Source: Paludibacter sp.
GTDB lineage: Bacteria > Bacteroidota > Bacteroidia > Bacteroidales > Paludibacteraceae
Direction: 5' to 3'
Assembly (NCBI GenBank): GCA_028690665.1
Contig: JAQVAV010000017.1
Span: 1 to 64,000 of the forward strand
DNA: 64,000 nt
Below the pieces are notes generated by a model that saw only the letters and a program-made list of their open reading frames with translations, was not told where the DNA came from and did not search any database. Both the position numbers and the translations under genes were made by a program. How positions within the stretch are numbered: position 1 is the first letter of the stretch; every line of letters starts with the position of its first letter. This document shows positions 57,717 through 64,000 of this stretch, piece after piece.

Positions 57717-60700
57717 AATACTATCTTTCTTTTACTTGGTTCTTTCATTATTAACAGGAGTAAACTGGGCAAGACGATTAGCAATAAAGGTAGTGCCACC
57801 ATTAATCCTCCAATTACAGCAATTGCCAGTGATTGGTGCATTTGTGCTCCGCTACCAATACCTAATGCCAAGGGAATTAACGCAATTATTGCAGCTGAAG
57901 CTGTCATTAGTTTGGGGCGAAGACGTGCCGAGATAGCATAAATAAGTGCTTGTTTAATAGTTGTTGTTTTTAATTCTGATAAGAACTGTTGAATTGTGAA
58001 AATACTATTCTCTCCAATAATTCCCACTATCATTATCAAACCAGTATAACTACCAACATTCAGAGGCATATTTGTTAGAAATAATGCAATCACCCCACCC
58101 GCTAAACCTAGTGAACTAACAAAAATTACTGTTAGTGAAAGTTTCAGACTTTTAAACATAAACAGAACAACTAAAAACACGAGCAGAGCTGCAATAAGAA
58201 GGATTTTCAATAATTCAGCAAATGATTTTTGCTGCTCGGCATAGGAACCTCCATAGATAATTTGGTAGGAAGGAGGCAAATTGATTTGCTTCATTTTTTT
58301 CTGAATATTTTTCATTACGCTTCCTAAATCACTTTCGTTCAACCGGGCTGAAACAACTCCCATAGTTTGAAGATTTTCACGCTCAATTTCCGAAACGCCA
58401 CTTTGTATAGTTAAATCAGCAAGTTGATTGACAGCTACATAATCGCCCGATTTGCTGCAAATTTTAATTTGCTTCATCTTCTCAATCGGCGTTTTATTGT
58501 TTAATGGAAAGATCATTCGTACATCCGTCAATTGTTCTTTTTCAGGAATAGAACCAACCACCTGACCTGCTAAATTGAATTCAACCTGACTTTGAAAATC
58601 GGCAGGTGTTAATCCGATTTGTTTCAACTTATTTTCTTTAGGGGTGAAACTTGCCATAGGACCGGCAATCACAATCCCATCAAATACATCTGCTGTACCC
58701 TTAATGGTTGACACACTATCAGCTATCTGTTTCGATAATGCTTTCAATCTTAAACTATTATCTCCAAATATTTTAATTTCAATAGGTTGCACGCTACTCA
58801 TTAAATCGCCCAGCATGTCTGTAATCACTTGCCCAAAATCAACCGTAAGAGATGGCAATGTTTTCTCAACTCGCCGACGAATTTCATCTGAAACTTGGTC
58901 TGTAGTTTTATTTCGTTTGCTATTCAATTCAATCAGATAATCACCACGGTTAGGTTCAGTAATAAAGAATCCCATTTGTGTGCCTGTTCGGCGTGAATAG
59001 GCTTTTACTTCGGGCGTTTTATCCAATATTTTATCTACTTCGTTTAACATACGGTTTGTTTCTTCCAACGATGTTCCCGGAGGTGAATTATAGTCCAATA
59101 CAATAGATCCTTCGTCCATTTCGGGTAAGAACCCAGTTTTTAAATTAGGTAGAACAAGTATGAGACTAACTATCAAAATAAAAATAAAGCCAACGCTTAA
59201 AAAAGGGCGGGTTATAAAAACATTAATCCAGTTATGACTTTTTACAGCATGTACCTTCGATTCTGTTAATCCTTTATTTCTAGAGAAAAGTAAATAAATA
59301 ACAGGCAATCCGAGCCAGGTAATGATAAACGAACAAATGAGGGTAATTATCATTGTCTCAGTCAGGATTTTGAAATATGCTCCTGCTACACCTGACATTA
59401 ATTCGAATGGAATAAGAATTACAATGGTGCTAAGTGACGAACTCACCATGGACGGAAAAAGAAAGTGAATGGCTTTACCAACCAATTCTTTGGGCTTGCG
59501 GTCGGGATATTCTTCGTGAGTTCGGTGTATTTGTTCTACCACAATTATGGCATCGTCAATAATTAATCCAATAGAAGCAGCAATGGCTCCAATGGTCATA
59601 ATATTGAAATCGAAACCGATAAAAGCCAAACAAATAAATGTAAGTGCTAACGTGAGTGGAATAGTTATTAATAAAACTGAGCCAGCTTTGAATGAACGTA
59701 AAAACAACAAAACAACGATAATTGCCAATGCTAATCCAATCCAAAGCACATCGATAATGCTTTTGATACTGTTATTTACAAACTCTGCCTGATTATAATA
59801 GGGTTTTAAAACAACTCCTTTTGGCAAAACTTTATTTAATTCTGTCACCTTTTCCGAAACCTGATTGGCTACATCTATCAAGTTGCTATTGGGCTGTTTA
59901 ACCACCGCAATCAGAGGTACGTTTTTACCATCAGCTTTTATTTTGATATATTCGTTTCGTTCCGCTATTTCAACCTTTGCGATATCAGAAATTTTGATTT
60001 TCCGTACAGCATTATCGAATACTATTAAGTTTTCGAGTTGTTCTTTGTTTTTGATAGTTGCATCGGTAACGGTTAGATAAAGTCGATTATAATCGACACT
60101 ATAACCAGTTGACTTAATAAAATCGGTTTGCTGTAATGTGTTTTGAATTTCTTGTGGACTTATTCTGAGAGTGCTTAACTTCTGTTGATCCAGTACTATT
60201 CTGTATTCTTTTTCTTTACCTCCAATAACTTCTACCGACGAAACACCTTCTACCCTTGACAAATAGGGTTTTACTGTATATTCAGCTATCATTTTCAACT
60301 CTACCTGACTTTTGTCATTTGATTGTAACGAATAACCCATTACCGGCAGAATAGAAGGATTCATCTTCTCTACTGTTATTTGCACATCGGGTGGTAAATT
60401 ATTTTTTATTTGTGCAATTTGTGATTCAACCTGTTGTTTGTCCAAATCAATGTCTGAGCCCCATTGCATAAAAGCCGAGATTTCGCAACTTCCCATACTG
60501 GTTGTGCTACGAATAAGATGAAGATTTTCTACTCTCTTGATAGCATTTTCCAACGGCTTGGTAACAGTAACCATCATTTTTTCGACAGGCTGTTCTCCAT
60601 TTTGAGCAATTATTTTGATTTTTGGGAAAGTCACATTAGGGAAAAGTGATGTCTTCATATTGGAGTATGAAAAAACGCCACCAATCAAAATTAGCAATAA

Positions 60701-60745
60701 AATTACCGCTATCGGACTTTTAAACCGGACAAATATCTTTTCCAT
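57713..60745 (-). CDS. RND-superfamily efflux permease (CusA/CzcA-like)
   Basis: The inner-membrane pump of a tripartite efflux system, 1010 residues with 12 membrane segments and two large periplasmic domains. Visible features are the N-terminal FVRFKSPIAVILLLILIGG, the NMKTSLFPNVTFPKI porter start, GAIAASIGLIIDDAIIVVEQIHR in the fourth segment region with the Asp pair of the proton relay, and the repeat half beginning with VVLFMFKSLKLSLTVIFVSSLG. I chose the ATG at 60745, 1 bp after the adaptor stop. The operon context hints at a lipid or amphiphile substrate rather than a metal, but this is inference. Confidence 0.92.
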   Translation of the reverse strand: MEKIFVRFKSPIAVILLLILIGGVFSYSNMKTSLFPNVTFPKIKIIAQNGEQPVEKMMVTVTKPLENAIKRVENLHLIRSTTSMGSCEISAFMQWGSDIDLDKQQVESQIAQIKNNLPPDVQITVEKMNPSILPVMGYSLQSNDKSQVELKMIAEYTVKPYLSRVEGVSSVEVIGGKEKEYRIVLDQQKLSTLRISPQEIQNTLQQTDFIKSTGYSVDYNRLYLTVTDATIKNKEQLENLIVFDNAVRKIKISDIAKVEIAERNEYIKIKADGKNVPLIAVVKQPNSNLIDVANQVSEKVTELNKVLPKGVVLKPYYNQAEFVNNSIKSIIDVLWIGLALAIIVVLLFLRSFKAGSVLLITIPLTLALTFICLAFIGFDFNIMTIGAIAASIGLIIDDAIIVVEQIHRTHEEYPDRKPKELVGKAIHFLFPSMVSSSLSTIVILIPFELMSGVAGAYFKILTETMIITLICSFIITWLGLPVIYLLFSRNKGLTESKVHAVKSHNWINVFITRPFLSVGFIFILIVSLILVLPNLKTGFLPEMDEGSIVLDYNSPPGTSLEETNRMLNEVDKILDKTPEVKAYSRRTGTQMGFFITEPNRGDYLIELNSKRNKTTDQVSDEIRRRVEKTLPSLTVDFGQVITDMLGDLMSSVQPIEIKIFGDNSLRLKALSKQIADSVSTIKGTADVFDGIVIAGPMASFTPKENKLKQIGLTPADFQSQVEFNLAGQVVGSIPEKEQLTDVRMIFPLNNKTPIEKMKQIKICSKSGDYVAVNQLADLTIQSGVSEIERENLQTMGVVSARLNESDLGSVMKNIQKKMKQINLPPSYQIIYGGSYAEQQKSFAELLKILLIAALLVFLVVLFMFKSLKLSLTVIFVSSLGLAGGVIALFLTNMPLNVGSYTGLIMIVGIIGENSIFTIQQFLSELKTTTIKQALIYAISARLRPKLMTASAAIIALIPLALGIGSGAQMHQSLAIAVIGGLMVALPLLLIVLPSLLLLIMKEPSKRKIVL

Positions 60746-60746
60746 A

Positions 60747-61649
60747 TTATTTTTCCATTTTGACAATTGTGCTATCATTCAAACCATAAGCACCTTCAGT
60801 GATAACCAAATCGTTATTCTTTAAATCTGCTGATAAAACTTCTACTGAATTGTTGTTTTCAATTCCTTTCTTAACGTCAATTTTTAAAGCTAGCTTATCA
60901 TTTACAATCTTCATAACCCAAAATTCGGTTTGGGTCTCGTTAGTCATTACTGCATCTTTGGGAACGAGGCAGGTACGACTGTGTTTAGCCTGTAAAATCT
61001 GTACCGTTAGATTTAAGTTTTCTGGCAGTTGTCTATTAGTAACTGGTTTTATCAATACGTTCTGGGTTTGGTTTACCTCATCAATAACCGGGAGTATTTG
61101 ATAAATGATACCACTAATAGAGGTTTTATCAGCCAAAAATAATTCACATTTTATCCCTGGTTTGAGCAACGAATTGTATTCAAAAGGCACATTAACCTGA
61201 ACCATTACATTCCTATTTTCGGCTATACTGCAAAGCGTAGCACCTTCTACCATATAACCACCGGACTCATTTACAGTCAACTCATTTACAATTCCACTTG
61301 AAGGAGCAAATACTTTTATAATGCCACCCGTAAGGGCATTCGTATTTGCTAACGCCCTATTTTCTTTAGTTTGTATCTCGTACAATACATCGTTTTTTTG
61401 TACCTTTTCGCCAAATTTGATATGCACCTTAAGAATATAACCCGAAATAGGCGAAACAACGACGTTTTTCTTCAGGTAAATGGTTTTACCATTTAAACTT
61501 ATGTTACTTTCAATGTCGCCATATTTAACGGGAATAGTTTTTACCGAAACTATCGGTGTTTGATCTTCTTGTTTGCTATCTTGTTTGGTGCAAGAAGTTA
61601 TCATAAATGAGATGATGAATCCCAAAAATACACTTAATATATTTTTCAT
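60747..61649 (-). CDS. RND efflux periplasmic adaptor, lipoprotein
   Basis: A 300-residue membrane-fusion protein that links the RND permease to TolC. It has a lipoprotein signal (SFMITSC). Half-lipoyl/barrel-sandwich elements are seen in VVVSPISGYILKVHIKFGEKVQKNDVLYEIQT and IIKVFAPSSGIVNELTVNESGGYM, separated by a very short hairpin region, so the alpha-hairpin is reduced. The C-terminal beta domains follow. It is 1 bp from the permease start and 19 bp from the TolC gene. Confidence 0.9.
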   Translation of the reverse strand: MKNILSVFLGFIISFMITSCTKQDSKQEDQTPIVSVKTIPVKYGDIESNISLNGKTIYLKKNVVVSPISGYILKVHIKFGEKVQKNDVLYEIQTKENRALANTNALTGGIIKVFAPSSGIVNELTVNESGGYMVEGATLCSIAENRNVMVQVNVPFEYNSLLKPGIKCELFLADKTSISGIIYQILPVIDEVNQTQNVLIKPVTNRQLPENLNLTVQILQAKHSRTCLVPKDAVMTNETQTEFWVMKIVNDKLALKIDVKKGIENNNSVEVLSADLKNNDLVITEGAYGLNDSTIVKMEK

Positions 61650-61668
61650 ATTTTGATTGTGAATTAAT

Positions 61669-62952
61669 TTAGTAATTCCAGTAATTATACGAGTTTATCA
61701 ATAATTGTTTCTCCATTTTCAGTAGTAGGTAATCCTGTTTTTTAGACGTAAAGTCTTTCAATAGATTCTTAAAATCCATAACCGAGACCAACCCTTGCGA
61801 AAGTTCATTTTCATACACTTTATAGAGTTTATCGTATTGGATCAATTGGTTCTCCAGTATTACGCCCCGTTCGTCAAGTGATTTTATCTGATTTCTTATT
61901 TTATTCTTATTGATTTCTTGCTGAGACATGAAATGATTTTTCTCAAATAGAAGGGTATTAATACTAACGTTTGATTTTTGCCTTTCCAGTTTGCGTTGTC
62001 CACCATCATAGATATTCCAACTAAATGTAAGTCCGGCACTCAATCCAAATCTATCAAAAGTAGGTATTCCAGTTGCATTATAACCTGCATTAGCAAAAGC
62101 ATTCAGCTGTGGTTTGTATTTCAGTTCGTTGATAGATTGATTGGCAATAATACTTAAACTGTCGAGTTTGTAAGAAGTCAGAAATTGTGAATTTGACGGA
62201 TTTTCAGGTTTAATCTGTAAATTAATCTCAGCAATTTCAGCTTGTGTAGAATCTTTAACGCCACAAATCAGATTCAAATCGTACAAATTGCTGTTATAAT
62301 CGTTTTTAAAAGATTGATTGGTTACTTCCAAGTTTTGTTTCTCAATTTCCAACAGCATTAAATCCGATTGCTTATAGACTGCATTTTGGACTAGCTTGTG
62401 CATGACATTCAACTGTTCATCGAGTTGTTGAATGATAATATCACTATTCTTAATCTGTGTCTTAGACTTCAGGCAAAGAATGTACTGATAGCCGACTAGT
62501 TGCTCTATTTCGTGAACAGTTAAGATTGTTGAATTGTCATTTTGTTTTCGGGCTATATCTGCTCTACTTGAATAAACCTTGTAATTCATTCTCCCGAGAA
62601 GCGGTTGGCTAGCTGAGATATACGCCTGATATTGCCCCCCACTGGTAGCTCCCAAATCGTAGCCGGTGTACTTTACTGAATTCGCTGTAGCTAATTGAAA
62701 TGTGCTTGGATACGTGTCGTGCGAAATAACAGGAGCAAAAAGGATACTTGATTCTAAGCTGATTACCGGGCATTTCAAAATACGCTCTGTTTGCTGTAGA
62801 TCAAGTTGAATGATTTTAGTATCGTTTTTGTTTTTCTGAATAAGCGGACTGTTTGTTTTTGCTTGCTCAATGTAAAAATTCAGATCGCGTTGCTGTGCAG
62901 CAACATTTCCTATAATTATAAATAACAAGAAATGTAAAAAATATTTTTTCAT
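61669..62952 (-). CDS. TolC-family outer-membrane efflux protein
   Basis: A 427-residue outer-membrane channel with signal peptide (ending IIGNVAAQ). The TolC fold is suggested by long helices with heptad patterns (residues 150-230 and 335-420) and strand segments such as GLSAGLTFSWNIYDGGQRKLERQKS, the usual OEP repeat motif. Length is normal. It is the first efflux gene after serine palmitoyltransferase, with a 94-bp gap that may hold a promoter. Confidence 0.9.
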   Translation of the reverse strand: MKKYFLHFLLFIIIGNVAAQQRDLNFYIEQAKTNSPLIQKNKNDTKIIQLDLQQTERILKCPVISLESSILFAPVISHDTYPSTFQLATANSVKYTGYDLGATSGGQYQAYISASQPLLGRMNYKVYSSRADIARKQNDNSTILTVHEIEQLVGYQYILCLKSKTQIKNSDIIIQQLDEQLNVMHKLVQNAVYKQSDLMLLEIEKQNLEVTNQSFKNDYNSNLYDLNLICGVKDSTQAEIAEINLQIKPENPSNSQFLTSYKLDSLSIIANQSINELKYKPQLNAFANAGYNATGIPTFDRFGLSAGLTFSWNIYDGGQRKLERQKSNVSINTLLFEKNHFMSQQEINKNKIRNQIKSLDERGVILENQLIQYDKLYKVYENELSQGLVSVMDFKNLLKDFTSKKQDYLLLKMEKQLLINSYNYWNY

Positions 62953-63046
62953 TTATCTACTTTTTTAGTATAATAAAAAATTATTAAATGAGTATTCCAT
63001 TAATGTTAGTACATTATAAAACGCTAATCACAAAACTTAAAATAAG

Positions 63047-64000
63047 CTAGCTAATTATTCCTAAAGTCCTTGCTGCCTTTGTTATTTTCAGAATTGATTC
63101 ATCTATTTGATCAAAAGTATGTGTTGCCATAAGCGAATATCTAATAAGTGAATCGTTTGATGGGACTGCTGGAGAAACAACCGGATTTACGAAAATGCCA
63201 TCCTCCATAAGTAACTTCGTAAGTTTAAATGTGTTTAAATTGTCACGAACATACAACGGAATTATAGGACTTTGAGTATTTCCAATTTCAAATCCAGCTT
63301 CCATAAATCCCTCTTTAGCTCGTGTGGTATTTGCCCATAAGGCCTCTTTCCGCCAGGTTTCATCTTCCATAACATCTAATGCCGCTAAAACACATCCAGA
63401 TGATGCTGGAGTAATAGATGCACTGAATATTAAGGTTCTGGAATTATGTTTTAAATAGTTAATAATGCTTTCATCAGCAGCAATGAATCCACCAATAGTG
63501 CCCAAAGATTTACTGAAAGTACCCATAATTAAATCAACATCTTTGGATACATTAAAATGTTCACAAATACCCGCACCTGTATTACCAAAAACGCCCAATG
63601 AATGAGCTTCATCAACATAAACTGAAGCATTGTATTTTTTTGAAAGTGCAACTATTTCAGGAAGTTTTGCAACATCACCTTCCATACTAAAAACGCCATC
63701 AACGACTATTAACTTAACCTTGTCAGGATCGCATTTTTGAAGTATTTTTTCTAAGTCAGTCATGTCGTTATGCTTGTATTTAAGTATTTTTGAAAAAGAA
63801 AGACGTTTACCCTCTACAATAGACGCATGATCAAATTCATCAAAAATAAGATAATCTTCACGACCAGTTACACACGAAATTACACCTGAATTTACTGTAA
63901 ATCCAGTTGCATAAACTAAAGCTGTTTCTTTATTCACGAGTTTAGCCAATCTGGATTCTAATTCTAAATGGATATCAAGAGTTCCATTTAGAAATCTAGA
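63047..64000 (-). CDS. Serine palmitoyltransferase-like alpha-oxoamine synthase (5' end beyond the window)
   Basis: A PLP-dependent enzyme of the alpha-oxoamine synthase family, which includes serine palmitoyltransferase, KBL and BioF. The frame runs through the window end (SRFLNGTLDIHLELE at the edge), so the N-terminus is missing. The PLP-binding features are visible: YVDEAHSLGVFGNTGAG and the Lys in MGTFSKSLGTIGGF, followed by RTLIFSASITPASSGCVLAALDVM. These closely resemble Bacteroidota serine palmitoyltransferase, the first enzyme of sphingolipid synthesis. KBL is the main alternative, but the genus-typical segment after the Lys favours SPT. It leads the efflux and lipid-modifying gene run. 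Confidence 0.85.
   Translation of the reverse strand, partial: SRFLNGTLDIHLELESRLAKLVNKETALVYATGFTVNSGVISCVTGREDYLIFDEFDHASIVEGKRLSFSKILKYKHNDMTDLEKILQKCDPDKVKLIVVDGVFSMEGDVAKLPEIVALSKKYNASVYVDEAHSLGVFGNTGAGICEHFNVSKDVDLIMGTFSKSLGTIGGFIAADESIINYLKHNSRTLIFSASITPASSGCVLAALDVMEDETWRKEALWANTTRAKEGFMEAGFEIGNTQSPIIPLYVRDNLNTFKLTKLLMEDGIFVNPVVSPAVPSNDSLIRYSLMATHTFDQIDESILKITKAARTLGIIS

Overview
The window looks like a chromosomal segment from a member of the Bacteroidales (phylum Bacteroidota). Reasons: AT-rich intergenic DNA; several perfect or near-perfect Bacteroidota -7 promoter boxes (TANNTTTG); few Shine-Dalgarno sequences; and families typical of this phylum, namely the long-form IspG, DUF4837, DUF4831 and DUF6427-like proteins, a PafA-type phosphatase and serine palmitoyltransferase.

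Region 1 (1-21.6 kb) is mostly core metabolism and envelope: a POT peptide transporter, glycogen branching enzyme, a YhcH-family protein, DUF2461, PheS, QueG, IspG, a small membrane protein resembling EACC1, a methyltransferase behind a structured leader, an M3 lipoprotein peptidase, a run of envelope genes (DUF6427-like, YqaA, amidase, a large golvesin/amidase-like protein, DUF4837) and PdxA.

Region 2 (22.0-43.0 kb) is a type I-B CRISPR-Cas locus with cas6, cas8 (Cst1-like), cas7 (Cst2-like), cas5, cas3, cas4, cas1 and cas2. By manual count the array has 136 repeats of 30 bp. The operon is interrupted by non-cas genes: a REP-associated tyrosine transposase, a GC-richer helical protein, a membrane-anchored protein, a pRiA4b ORF-3-like protein, and a four-helix-bundle protein between cas1 and cas2. 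Three copies of a perfect REP-like palindrome lie in or next to this operon, one inside the transposase gene itself. Octamer tandem repeats sit at the borders of cas4, cas1 and cas2. The array has one clean switch in the last base of the repeat: the first 51 repeats end in G and the following 85 end in T. It also holds an exact duplicate spacer and a pair of spacers that differ only at synonymous codon positions.

Region 3 (43.0-52.6 kb) holds DUF4831, TopA, a PafA-like phosphatase with a C-terminal frameshift, a SIMPL protein, an orphan HExxH protein, DUF6266 and DUF6943. Region 4 (52.6-54.4 kb) has no convincing protein gene; it contains two diverged tandem units of about 500 bp with a conserved small RNA-like fold.

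Region 5 (54.5-64 kb) reads leftward and looks like one transcription unit: serine palmitoyltransferase (cut by the window end), TolC, periplasmic adaptor, RND permease, two PagL-like outer-membrane proteins and a PAP2 phosphatase. This suggests a link between sphingolipid synthesis and envelope lipid export or remodelling.
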